64,000 bases of DNA from Lagopus muta (taxonomy: Eukaryota > Chordata > Aves > Galliformes > Phasianidae): contig NC_064440.1 of assembly GCF_023343835.1 (NCBI RefSeq), forward strand, positions 32,309,537-32,373,536. The letters run 5' to 3'. Every line of letters begins with the position of its first letter. The first letter of the stretch is position 1. Below the pieces are notes generated by a model. That model saw nothing but the letters and a program-made list of their open reading frames with translations, did no database searches and was not told the origin of the DNA. The position numbers and the translations under genes are program-made. This document shows, piece by piece, positions 21,401-60,600 of this stretch.

Positions 21401-21977
21401 CTGAACGATTATGAAAAGCCAAGTTAGCCATTTTCAGTTGCTGGGATAGAAAGTATTAGAGAAAGAAACTGGATTCTCAATCTCAATTACTGTGCTATTA
21501 CACATGATATAAAAATTGTCCATTTTTCCCCCTAATGGAAACTGCATTGAGATTTCCAGGAATGCTGTACAGACTCATCAGTTCCTCCTGAGAGAGACAG
21601 CCTCTCTGTGGCTTCCCCTACGGCGTCTGGGTGGAATCACTGAGACTAGCTTGACAGCAGGCAACACTGCCACGGATTTTCTGTACTGTCTGGTTTCTCT
21701 GACCACCTGCCCCTCAGAACTGCGGAAGGCGAGAAACACCAGCTGTACACTCCTCCTCTCCGTCTCCTTCCTTCCTTCCTTCTTTTCCGGTTCCCAACCC
21801 AATCCGCAAATGACTCCAAGACATCCTTTCACTTGGAAATAGCAAAAATGAGTGAACTGGCAAGAAGAGGAAGCTCGTGGGAGGAAAAAAGGGGAGTAGG
21901 GAAGGGAGAAGGAGGAAAAGAGAAAGAGTGAGGCAGCTAGAAGGGGTTGCCTTTCCACTTCTGTAAGACCGCGGTTA
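15495..21977 (-). other. ERBB4: ERBB4 3' untranslated region (inferred extent)
   Basis: From the ERBB4 stop codon to a canonical AATAAA about 6.46 kb downstream there is no other recognisable exon, repeat family or gene. The mammalian ERBB4 3' UTR is likewise several kilobases long. The end is placed about 20 nt past the hexamer at 15515-15520. Other AATAAA hexamers occur on the - strand within this interval (for example near 17276 and 18728), so shorter forms are possible. The extent is inference; the starting point is certain. Confidence 0.6.
15515..15520 (-). terminator. ERBB4: Poly(A) signal AATAAA, likely ERBB4 distal site
   Basis: AATAAA on the - strand within TTCAATAAAATATGAAAC, followed about 25-35 nt later by the G/T-rich GTGTGCGCGTGG. 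Hexamer plus GU-rich element is the normal arrangement of a vertebrate cleavage site. No transcript end can be seen from DNA alone. Confidence 0.6.
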
Positions 21978-48516
<26,539 letters not shown>

Positions 48517-51500
48517 CTGAAGGATGAAGAATAGTGGAATAACCTTAATGAGTCTTACATGTTTGGTTTGGTTTTTAGAACCTGTAAGATCTGGTTCCCT
48601 TAATATTATTCACAGTAAGAAAAAAGGTCTCAAGGGCAGAAGTTGAGCGTCGCCCTTGCTGTGAGCAGGAGGTGGGAACCCTGAGGTTCTTTCCAATTTG
48701 AACCATTTAATGGTACTTGCCAAAGGAAAAAATAATAAGAAGAAAACTCCCAAACCCAACCATCAATACCTTGTTCCAGCAAGTTTAAAATCTGGAAAGG
48801 TGAGACAAAGAAAATAAGTATTACAGCCCCTGTTTTTCAGACAGGAAATCTAAAGACCAGAAGGATTAAGCAACTTAGTCAAAGCCTGAGAGAAATCTGG
48901 CCAGATGGGAAAACAATCCCAAATCTCCTAAGTTCTGGACAACTATCCTCAGTTCGAGACAAGGAATCCATCTCCAAGTACCTGAAGCTGGACACAAGTT
49001 CTCAGTATCCTCAGTGGATTAGAAGGGAAACAATTCCTTATTCCACGGGCTGCAATCCACTTGCCTTTTCACTCTCTTCTCATTTTGCATGTGTAGTTAC
49101 AGGAAGTCACCAGGTCAATAGCTGTATTTTTTTTTTTTTTTTAAACATGTATGTTCTGCTACAAGTACTTTTGTTAACAAGCCCATCCAACTGCCTTTAA
49201 AAACAGGTAATATATGATCAGAGTACCTAACCCTAACCTTTTTCTTCTTAACTGTGATGAGAGACCAACCATTTACCATCAGTATGGAAGTTCACATGAT
49301 GTTTTCTGACACTGAGATGAACACCACAGCTTGGTTTTACTAATTATATGACATGTAAAGGATAGTCAAGCAGGGTTACAAGCCTGTAATTTTATTAAAA
49401 GCCATTTATGACATTAACCATCATTATAAGAACCTAGAGATGAAATTATACACTTGATAATTACCCTTGCAGGATCTTTTAATATATTAGCTCTCAATAA
49501 TATATATGGCAATTTAAAAAAAGTCATCGTTAAATACCAAAGAGATCATATTAGCCCATAATACAGAGGATAATTCAGTGAGCCACAGGCAGTCATTAAA
49601 ACAACATATTACTCAGCCTTACGGGCTAGATTTTATGCTCTAACAGAATAAGAAGCCCGCAAGTGCCTACCCTACAGATATCAGGAGGACGATGCATACG
49701 AGTGAGCCACTGCTTGTGGTGACTGGGCCAGAATGCAGTGCTTTCTTGATGTCTTTACAAAAAGCATCAAGTGGAGCTCTGAACTGCTCTGCCATTTAGG
49801 CAAAAGATTTCAGAGCCAACACTACTAAAAGATTTGAAAATGTGTGGGAGAGCATTTGGCATAAAGTAACGCGGTGGGCTCTGCTGCAGCCAACGTGAAG
49901 GTGGCTTTATAGGGGACACAGGGACTCTTTGGCACAGAGCAAATTGAATGATTTTTAAAAGCACTGCTAGCTGCAGCAAGCACACCCTCCTGCCAATTGC
50001 AAGCCAATGATTTTGGCCAGTGAACATTGGAAACCTGGGTCTTTGAAAGGGTAACGATTTTTGACATCAAATTAAAACCTGTCAGAAAAGGACAAATAAA
50101 TCTCAGAGGTCAACCAGCTGTGCGTGTCACACATCAACAAACACAGGAAAGCAGAGGCACCGTGCTTAGCAAAATGATTTCCAACTGGAGACGCCCAACC
50201 AGAAGGAGGCAGCACAGTCCAAAAGCCATGGCAGCGGAACGGAGGAACCACAGCCACAAAAGCAGCTCTGTAAAACCACACCTGCCACAGCAGTTATCAG
50301 AAGGAGCTTCCAAGGCACTCCAGCCCTTCACCATGCCTTCTGAGTCTGACTTTACCTCCCTTACATACTTAATTTCCAAACATGGAGAATAACACTTAAG
50401 GACATTTCACTGTTTATTCTGCTCATTCATCTCATTCTTACACCATCATTCAATATTTTCTTCAAAAAATCACATTTTTATATTCAGCTTAATCTCAAGC
50501 TGTGTTATCAAGTTGAAAGATTTCTCACTGGCAACCTAAATTATATTCCTACCCAACACCACACCTGGCTTTCTTTTTTCTATTCAGAATAGAATCTCTC
50601 TCTGTATCATTATCCTTTCAGTTTACCTCACCTCTGTCAAACAAGCTTCTCAGGGCTTTTTCCCACCTGTATTATCTGCAAAGCTAAAAACAAGCTGTGT
50701 AGGGTTGACAGCTACAAAATCCTATGCAGGGCCGTGACCTGCTGAAATGTAAATGCTCTTAGGAATACTCTGTGTGAGCATGTTTGATTTTCCTGATATC
50801 CTATCAACAAGTTCTGAAGGTGGATGGTGCAAGAATGAGAGAAAAGGTATATCTATATTTGTTTTCAGTAAGCGAGATTATACAAGCAGAATGGAAACAA
50901 TCTAAAAACAGGAAGCCTACACTATTCACTGCAGCGAGTGTCAAAACACACACTATGCCAAGAAGCATCATTTGAAGGCGTTTTCAAAGCTGGCAGGAAA
51001 AGTGTTCCCTATAAATCTAATCCTTCTACATGACGCAGAGACGCATTAATGAAAAAATACCCTCAGCATTACACAGCTGGTACCTTCACCACCCAACAAG
51101 CCTCTGTTCAAATGCCAAGAAGGCATTTTAGGAGAGTTATGAGTAGCCTTAGACCCTGACCAATGGAAAGGGATCGGCTTGTACTGATGACACTTCACAG
51201 CCTGATCCAAAAGAGCCTGATGGTGTGCCATTTGCAGAGTGATCTGCGAGGCTAGAGAGACAAAGCTCTACTCAGGACTTCATACCTCCAAGTTAAAGCT
51301 ATGCGGATCTCATGTAAATCTTAATGTCAATCTCTTAATCTCAAATGTCCAGACAGCAATAAATGTCACACCTCCATATACCTAATGGAATACCACAGTA
51401 GGGTGGGACTTGATGCTCAAGTCACCAAGAGGAGGAAATTCAGCAGTAAGTCATTAAGGATCATTCATCCCATCACCTCTGAGCCCTGATTCACCTCACA

Positions 51501-51945
51501 CTACTGCAAGGATCAGCCACAAGCCACCCAGCACTGACACTTCCTCATCACGGTCAGGAAAGAGGTTTCTTGGCACAGAATGTCATTAGAAATGCAATTA
51601 CCTCTAGGATCCCTTAACATACAGTCACCCTCGGAATCAGTGCTTAATGCTATTAAGAAGTCAAACAGCCACTGCAAACAGCTGTAATGCTGATAAGTTG
51701 AGAAAGTCCGTTTGGAATTGCAGTCTGAGCAAGGAACAGCCTTTTATCTTCTTCAGCTGTGTCCTTTATCCTCAGCCAGAGTCACGCACAATGACAAACT
51801 GGTGCTATACAAATCCTCACCTAGAAATACGTGGCATCACAACCGCCTGCAGCCCAGACACCTCTTCACATAACCACGCAGCTGAGAGAATGTAAATTCA
51901 CTTTGCACAAACACAAACACCCTCACCAAGCCTTCAATTTGTGTT

Positions 51946-52125
51946 ACAGAATCACACAATGGTTGGAAGGGACTTCAAGGATCATGAATCTCCAACCCCT
52001 CTGCCACATGCAGGGCCACCAACCCCCACATTTAATACTAGACCAGGCTGCCCAGGGACACATCCAACTTGGCTTTGAACACCTCTAGGGATGGGGCATC
52101 CACAACCTCTCTAGGCAGCCTCATA
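51946..52125 (-). mobile_element. CR1 retroposon 3'-end fragment
   Basis: Starts ACAGAATCACACAATGGTTG and continues GGAAGGGACTTCAAGGATCA, CCAGGCTGCCCAGGGACACA and GGGATGGGGCATCCACAACC: the inverted CR1 3' region. 5'-truncated, sense with ERBB4. Confidence 0.9.
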
Positions 52126-52619
52126 AATAAATGGCTCAATTTGTGTTAAAGGTCTTTTGTCTTTTCCCATACTGTTACCGACCCGCTCTGGCCTGCCCAT
52201 GTGCTCCACGCAGCACCAGGATGACTAAGAACAGTGCTGAGAGTTAAAGAATCAGGTGTTAAGCAAAGGCAGCTTTGTTCAGTGATGGGAGGTGGACACG
52301 AAATATCTAAACGCCCACTAGGAAATCAACTGCAGCAAGAATTTCCTTTCTGTCATTCTGCAGCCACCATAGTTTTTTAATGTAATAACTGGTGGAAATA
52401 AACATTTGGTAAAACTAGCTGAAGCGACCCCTGCTCTCTGCCCAGTGAATTACTCTCCAACTTGGCTAAGGATAACATAGAACAGAAACAACCATGTTGA
52501 ATGGACAATGAGTTAGTAACAGATGTAGAAGAATAAAGACTGCTATTACGGATTGTTTGCGAAGCCTCTGGGAGTTTGGACACACAGACTTGGTATGGTC
52601 CTGCTCTTCTTCTGTTGTC

Positions 52620-52778
52620 CAAGGAGGCTGTGGATGCCCCATCCCTGGAGGCACTCAAGGCCAGGCTGGATGTGGCTCTGGGCAGCCTGGTCTGCTGGTT
52701 GGTGATCCTGCACACAGCAGGGGGTTGGAACTGGATGAGCATCGTGGTCCTTTTCAACCCAGGCCATTCTAGGATTCT
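52620..52778 (+). mobile_element. CR1 retroposon 3' end
   Basis: GGAGGCTGTGGATGCCCC through TGGATGTGGCTCTGGGCAGC to GTCCTTTTCAACCCAGGCC and ATTCTAGGATTCT. Same subfamily look as the copy at 27551-27792. A 205-codon open frame on the opposite strand (52377-52994) is mostly this repeat and is not a gene. Confidence 0.92.
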
Positions 52779-55700
52779 CACCAGAAAAATGACAGACCAG
52801 AAAACGAGGTACTGCATGATGGCAACCAACAGAGGTGGAACACTGAAAAACAGACTGTGTATCAAAAAAGCCAAGGGAAGCCAGAAGAAAATAAGAGGGG
52901 ACAGCTTTCTCCCCCAACCAAATGTTGCACTACAGCAGGAAGTATCACACTGTTTCATAAAGTAAGAGGACTTCTGGGCTGCAGGCATCAGCACAAGATG
53001 ATCACCACAGCAGCACTGGAAAGAAAAGGTTTTTTTCTTTTTTTTTTCTAAAAAAAAGGCAAACTGAAGCTTTTCTGGGAAGTTATGGCTTTGTTCTCTG
53101 GGATGTCTTGCCTTTAAGATGCGGTCACAATTTGCTGTTTTCTTACTTTATCGCTAGCATTACCTTCTGCAGCTGCCATTTGTCTCCCAGTTCCTGAGGC
53201 AGTTTTTGAGCACACCGTCCATTTGTACAGCTCACAGGGCTGAGCACTGCAAGCACAGACTGCTTCAGCTGCTATTTTTTTTTGGCTTTCTTGCACTTTT
53301 CAGGTCTTTCCTTAGTCCCACGCCCCAGCTGAGAATGCTCCTGGATTCCTTTCAAAGGTTGCGATTGCTGCTCAGGGAACGACCAGTTCTCCAAATCAAC
53401 TGAGCCTTGTCTGAGAGCTCTTTCCATTAGGCTCCTGTACCTCATTTCAGGAAAAAGGTTATTCATTACTCAGGACAGAATTTAAGCAGGTATGTATTTT
53501 CACTGAATGCAAAATCCCTTTGGGATAATTACCAGAAATGAACTGAAGTGTGTTGAATAACTAACTAAAATATATGCATACGTCTTTGCAAGATGCAAGA
53601 CTTAATTCTGCAAGACAATTCAAATTAAAAGCAGTAAGTATAACGAGTTTGACCTGCCCCAAGAACTGTAGCAATACTAGTGGCCGGGTGTGCTGTAAAT
53701 ACTTTTGCAGTGGGACTTTTTTGCTATTTCTACAGCGAATGTTATTTTCTCTCAAATAGAGGGAATGTTGATCTTAAACCATCTTCAGCAGCATAAAGAA
53801 ATGAAGAACAAACTACCTTTTTTTGGTAATGACTTCCGCCCACCAAAGCCAGCACACACGGCAGGTTCATTAAACAAGCACGTGAACAAGAACATTTCAA
53901 GCCCAGCTCAAATCTCATGGACGTTAATCTCCAACCATGGAGACTGCCCTCTTTTCATCCTAATAACTTGAGGCTAGCTTAATATCAGGAGTACTACAGA
54001 AAGCTTGAAACGATCATCTTTCCCCTGCTTGCTCCATGAAAAAAGTATAATTTTACCCAGGGCTAAATACACTTTCAAGGAAAACGCGGTGCCCTTTGTT
54101 GTCATGAGCAACCAGAATCATCTAAGTAGCTGTTACTCCAGAGATAGCTGTGGGAGGGAGAAACTGACAACTGACACCGCTCTGAAATACACTGACTCAG
54201 CTGCAGAGGTGTGATTCGTTCCGTACGCACGGTTGCAAAGCTGGGGCGGAAGGCCATCCTCACAGTGCAGAGAAAGTGAGGGATGCTAACAACTTCAGTC
54301 GAAAGCTGATAGACTGGGCAGGGGACTGGCACCTCGTGCTATGTGCTCCTCCACCCCATTAGCTGTACTGAAAACCTCTGAGTTCAGCCAACTCAGATAA
54401 AGCTGGCAAGGGAGGTTCATCTCTGCACACCAGGCTGTGCTGTATAACACCAAGTACTCGGGAGTTCAATTGTTTTGGATTTACAGGGGGCAGACAAAGG
54501 AAGCTTGTGTGATTTAAGATACTTCTTCCTCTCTCCTGATCCCTTGATCCCTCTCTCTCCCAACGCTGTTTTCTCGGTAATTTACTATAGTTTGAAGAAA
54601 TGCACTATTTGTGTGTAACAGGCCGTATGTTGGGCTCACGGGGCTTTTACCTCAAGTCTTTAGATGCATCCTTAGGACACAGAGCTAACATAACCAGTTG
54701 CATTTTCATCCAGTCGCTTTGGACCTGTCCACATGGCCAGCTCTCCTTTTCTCAGTCCTGGAGCAGCTTTGCTAAATGGGCTGTGGACTACAGAGTTCAC
54801 ACCACAGAAAAACAATCAGAAACTCTATGTACTTGACTTAGGAAAGAAGACACCAGTGCAGCTGGATTATTACCCCTGTGGAAAAGCAGCCAGGGTAAAT
54901 ACACCTGGGCACCTAACTCAAGCTAGTTCTGTCACGAAAAGAGCTCGCAGTGACGTTCTGCACACAGGTTAGTCCTACCTCTCTATTCTTTCTACTCACC
55001 AGTGCAATCACACCTTGGCTGACCCAGCAGAAGCACAAGGTTGAAATGACCTGGCTTCATTGCAATCACAGGAGAACACGTGATACTTGTGACAATATAA
55101 ACAGGTTCATTACCCATCAAAAGAACAAACTTTCTTTGGGAAAAAAAATTCTCTATCAGGACTCTGCTCTGCATCATGCACCTGCTGCATCATACCTGAT
55201 CCAGAATTAGGAGTCCTAGAGCCGCATTTACTGCGCTGCTGAGCTATGGCCCAAGACGCAAACCAAAAGAGATGCTACAGCATGACTAAGCAAAATAAAG
55301 TCAGGAAGCAAAAGGGATGTGAAAGAGGCCATGAGGCTAAAATTTAGGCAACTATAACAGGACAAATGCAGGCTATTCCAAAGACAAAGAGAGAGTGAAC
55401 GCAAAGATGAGAATTAAGCTTACAAGCTTATGGCACTTTAAAACATGACTGAGGTGAGCAGCCATTGTGCTGGGCTCAGACCCCCCTGCAATCCTAAGTT
55501 CAAATCTCTGGAGTGTATTCTCACTTCTCCAAACCACAAGATAAATGGGTTACCAATGAGCTGATGTTGTAGAGTCCTTAATCCTCAGCTGTCCTGGGTG
55601 GGTGTTGAGTTCCTACAGAGTCACCACAAGAGGACATTGTTCTGCTGCTACCATCAAGCATCCCCCTTGTCTGAACTGCTGCAAGGATGAGGTACCCCTG

Positions 55701-56824
55701 GCTCCCCCAGATTATGCAGATATCTAGAAGAGCTGTGCTGAACAAAAGGTCTGCAAAGCACTTCATGTTCCTGTGGCGAAGGATGTTATATGAGTACTAA
55801 GCAGCACAAGTAATGAGAAGCAAAGCAGGCCTTTCAATACTGCCCAGATTGTGTGCATCTCCAAGTTCTGCTCCAATCTACCAGCACATCTGTGTGCAGC
55901 TGCTACGCGGGCTTTTTAGCACAAGAGAAAACAGTTCACTCCTATGCTTGCAATTCCTGAGGAAGGGAGCTGTGGGGTTGCATCCAACCACTGCTTTACC
56001 ACTAACTCGCTCTCACCATGTGGCTTCCTTATGACAGCTGGACCCTAGGTGCTCTCTTAGGCCATCGTCAGTGCCTTCCCCAGGAAAACTGCTTGTGTGA
56101 CTGCTTCACTCAGATGAGATGTCCCAGCCTCTTAGGCTGCATAGACACAGGTTACAGCAGTCTCCTGCAGTGCCTCCTTCTTATTCTCAAAGCAAGAGAA
56201 CAGGAACGTTCTACAACCTTCGAAGAAACTCACCGTGGCTCACCTTACTGTACTGCAGCCCAAACAGGTGAGAAGAACTGCTTGTAGATACACGCTTATC
56301 GTAAGTGTACCACCAAGAAGGACACAGTAACCCAGATACAGCTCTGCAGCTTCTCCACACCCTCAGGAGGCCAACGAAGATGAGATGCACAAATATACTT
56401 TGCTTCCCGGACACACCGAGGGAGTTTCTAACCCTCCAATTACTGCCCAGAACCAGAAACTGTAATAAGAAAAACTTAATAAAGTCAGCGACTCACGAGT
56501 AAAGGGTCACCCCCAATGCTTTGATAAAGTACTTAGCATCTGATGCCTCTCTGCTAGCTCTGCATATCTGCTCCTCACAAGGGCTTATGAAGGAGACCAC
56601 ACGAACCAGTCAGGTGTTTTCAAGAGACTGTCCTTTGTGTGCACTGCCCATGCAAGAGCAGAAAAAAAAAAGAAGACAAATGGACGCAGGTTTCCGTGCT
56701 ACTGCAGGGACACATTTCCCCAGCTGTACCATGGGGCTGGGGCTCAGCGAGCCACAATTTAATGCTAGCTGTGTCTGATAACGCGAACATTACTCCCTTC
56801 GCCCTGTAAGTCAAGTAGTATTTA

Positions 56825-57684
56825 GCATCACAGAATGGTTGAGGTTGTAAGGGACTCGAAAGATTGTTTAGTTCCAGCCCCCCTGCCACAGGTAGGGTCA
56901 CAAGCCACCAGACCAGGCTGCCACGGTCCCATCCAGCCTGGCCTTGAATGCCTCCAGAAATGGAGCACCTACAGTTCCTCTGGGAAACCTGTTCCAGAGC
57001 CTCACCACTCTCTAAGTAAAAAAATTTCTTCCTAATACTTAAACTAAATCTCTCCTGTTTTAGTTCAAAGCCATTCACCCTTGTCCTGTCACTACCAGAC
57101 AGTCTAAGCGGTCAGATCCCCCCCCGCATGAAAGCTCCCTTCAAGTACTTGAAAGCCACTGCAAGTTCTCCCCACAGCCTTTTCTTCTCCAGGCTAATTA
57201 AGCCCTACTTCCTCAACCTTTCTTCACAGGAGAGGTGTTCCAGCCCCCTGATCGTCCTCGTGGCCCTCCTCTGGACCTGCTGCAACTGCTCCACATCCCT
57301 CTTCAGCTGGGGGCCCTAGGTTTAGACACACTACATCAGATGGGGCTCCCAAGGGCAGAGCAGAGGGAACACTCGCCTCCTTTGCCTGCTGCCACCCCTC
57401 TGTCGACGCAGCCCTGGCAGAATACTGGCCTTCCAGGCTGCAAATGCACACTGCTGGCTCACTTCCAGCTTTCTGTCCATCAGGACCCCCAAGCCCTTAT
57501 CTGCAGGGCTGATCTCACTGAGTTCTTCTCCCAGTCCGTGCTCACAGCTGGCATCGCCTCAACTCAAGTGCAACACCACGCTCTTGGTCTCGTTACACCT
57601 CATTAGATTTTTGCACGCCCACTTTTCAAGCACACCTAGGTCCCTCCAGGTCTCCTCCAACCTAAGCCATGCTATCATTCTGAG
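56825..57684 (-). mobile_element. Long CR1 retroposon fragment
   Basis: About 860 bp, the longest CR1 in the window. It starts GCATCACAGAATGGTTGAGG, runs through CAGCCTGGCCTTGAATGCCT, TTCAAAGCCATTCACCCTTG, CTCCTCTGGACCTGCTGCAA and CTTTCTGTCCATCAGGACCC, and fades after CCAAGCCCTTATCTGCAGGG and nearby text. This covers the CR1 3' UTR and probably part of the preceding coding region. Several frames are broken, so it is inactive. Confidence 0.9.
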
Positions 57685-60600
57685 TGTGCCCCATTCAGGA
57701 GCTCTCCATGCACTTCAACCAGCACAGCTGTGGTAAGTGGTTCCGTAACACCGGGTACTTTTGTGCGAGCGTGAAGGGACGCTCCTTGGAACTCCAAGTC
57801 TGCAGAGCAGCCTGAGTTTGGAGGGCTGGCAGCATACTAAACAACACGCTGCCTTTTCCCCACCCAACCACTGACCTCTTGCCAACACAATTACCAGCAG
57901 GAGAGTACATTGTGTAGTGCATTCACTCTCTCCAAGAAAGTGTATTTAAAATGGATTACTTCTGCTCCTTAGGCAGGCAATCAATAGAGATGTGGACTGC
58001 AATAAGTACAGGGATGTCTGTGGGCTGCAGCACTTATCCTTTGTGTCTCTTCAGAAATTAATTAAAAATCAATGAAGTGTGCAGACTATTAATAAGGAGC
58101 CTCCCGATTAACCAATACGAGGGCAGCTTTCCCTCAGTTTCAGAACGAACACAGCTACAGCAACAAACACATCAGAAACTTGTCAGCAGTTCCAGCAGCA
58201 CAGTGGGGACTGGGACATCTCACAGCTGTGCCCTCCATCTCCCTGCACTGTGACATTCTCAGCTTTCTACATACCTAGTAAGCACCCTCGTTTGTCTCCA
58301 ATTGGTTAAACAGGCTGCTCCAGCAAGATGCTCTGTGAATAATTAAGAAACACCCATTCACATTAATTAACACTATCATATAGTAAATTAACCAAACATT
58401 CAATAAGCAAAGCTGTATTCAGGAATGTGGAAGATGGAAGAACTTAATGGGGCAGAGCCTAGGACTGTGTCTAGGTCTTGGGAATCCCCAGTCCTACCAT
58501 CCCTTAGCTACAAGGCCACTTTTTTTTCCGGACAGTTTTCCAATGGAAGCGCACTGACTGAACAGCAGCATCATTTGGATGCAAGGCTTTCTAGTACTCA
58601 CCTTAAGCTGAGTGCTATGGTAATGAATCAGCGCAGAACAGGTCTTCTCTGCACACCGTGTACTCTGCCTGCTCAGATGAGACCATGTTTTTGGGCAGCT
58701 GAACTACTTATTTTCCTTTCTATTGAGCACACGGGGAACGCTGTGGTTGCTGGTACCTTGTGTGCTCAGATGAAAATCCTTTAACAGCGGCGCACAGTAG
58801 TTCCTGGCTTTGCAAAAAGCAAATACGTACACAATCCCAGTGAAATACTGAACAGGGGAATTTATTTTTTTTTAATCTCAAGCCACACGTTTCACGGGGC
58901 ACTTTTGGTTCATTTGAAACCTTTTAGCATTATGCAGTATTCTCATTAAATGAAGCCCCAATGATTTTTTTTCCCTCAGCAGACATTGTGGCTGGGGCTG
59001 AATTTCTGAGGCTGGCTCCTCGGCTTGAGAGATGCCCCCAAAGCACGCACTACCTCAGTGCTCTGCACGATCACTTCTGAAGGCATCCTTTCTGTGTAAA
59101 CAGGAACCTGACAGAACGGAAGGGCTGCTTCTCTAGGAAGCCATCATCTTCAGAAGCTATTCCACTGCAAGGGTCACCATGCTCTGCAGGAGAAAACTGG
59201 GACGAGGGCACGTTTACCCCCCTCCTGATACTGTTTTCTTCTCACATGGGCACAGCAAGCAGTCAGGCTACCCTCTATGAGGGCTCCTGCGTAGGATTGC
59301 AATGTTGTTTTACAAAAGAAAACGGTCTGAATTTATTCCAAATGCTTTTGATACTCTGATTCAAGTGAGTTCTTGAATAAATTAAAGCTTTGAACTTCGA
59401 AACTCTGTTGCCAGTAGGTTTCTGAGCACTTCTTAAAAACCCACATCACAGGTAACCATGGTTACCTATTTCATACTAGTTTTTTTTTCTTTTCTAATTG
59501 AGAAGCTTATGACAGCTGACAGAACAGGAGAGGCCAGCAATGTAAACAGAGTGTGCTAGCTGATAGTGGCTGGAGAAAACTTCTAAATAATCCATTAATG
59601 TTATTCAATAAATCCAGATGAATGCTAGGATGGGGTGAGTGGAAAACAGAAATTTGGTTTCAATAGACAGGTATTTGCCCCCAGCTAAAATATCACATTA
59701 TTATTAATGGTTCACAGCATCGCTGTGCTGACAGGGAGAGCCCACAGAGTGTGAGTCAAACTGCTCCCATGCCCTGTGAGTTATGTGCGTTCAGCCCGAG
59801 CATCCTTTGGTGCGCGTGTGCGTGGGGCTGAGCACTGCACAGAGCTTGTCATTTTTCACTCTGGGATCCTGAGGAGGATGTTTATAGCAGATGATTTGTC
59901 AAGAAAGGTATGAACCGGCCAGATGCTTCTTGAGCTTACGAAAGCCAGGCACGGTGACTTTGCCCTTGTGAAGGAAAGGTCTGCTGATCACTGCCTGCTG
60001 CATGGGGATGCGTGTCCGGCTCCTTTCCCTGCTTCTCTGTATAGCTCAGCTCGAGCTAGACAGTAACATCCACTCCATGGTTGTGTAGGGGTAACGCGTT
60101 CAAAGCAAGGCTAGAGGAGCCCTCATGTCACTCTACCACGTCTGTGTCACTCACACCAAGTCCAGCACGCTTTTACCCTACAGCAAAGCAGAATGACTCA
60201 GGCCATTACAGATGGCAGTAATGCTACATTAGTTCACCCATTCTGAAGAACAGGCCTACAGTTTTATCAGCGGACCATATTCCTGAACTTGCAAACGTAA
60301 ACTACCTTCCAGAATATCCCCCAAACCCAACTGCCTATGTCCTAGAAAACATCTAAATTCAAATTTCAAAGCCCGTTCAGGTTTAATGTTAACCCCAGCA
60401 CTGGAGGCTTTGGTTCCCAGCTTTAAGAAACTTCTGAGTGAGTGAGAACTGGTCCTTCAGCTCATCTCTGCACACCTCCTGGCTACAGCAGGTACTTCAG
60501 TTTTTGTTAAGTCGTTTTAGGAGTCCTGGATGTCATAATTTATTCGAAAAGAAAGACAAGACTCGTGACTTTGACATCTTCATATTTCAGCATGTGGGTG

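Noticed and set aside
52377-52994. 205-codon open frame on the - strand in intron 20
   Set aside because: Its central part is the antisense of a CR1 3' end (52620-52778) and the rest has no recognisable domain.
55578-55800. Possible ancient MIR-like element
   Set aside because: A few words near 55740-55800 look suggestive, but there is no continuous core I can align by eye.
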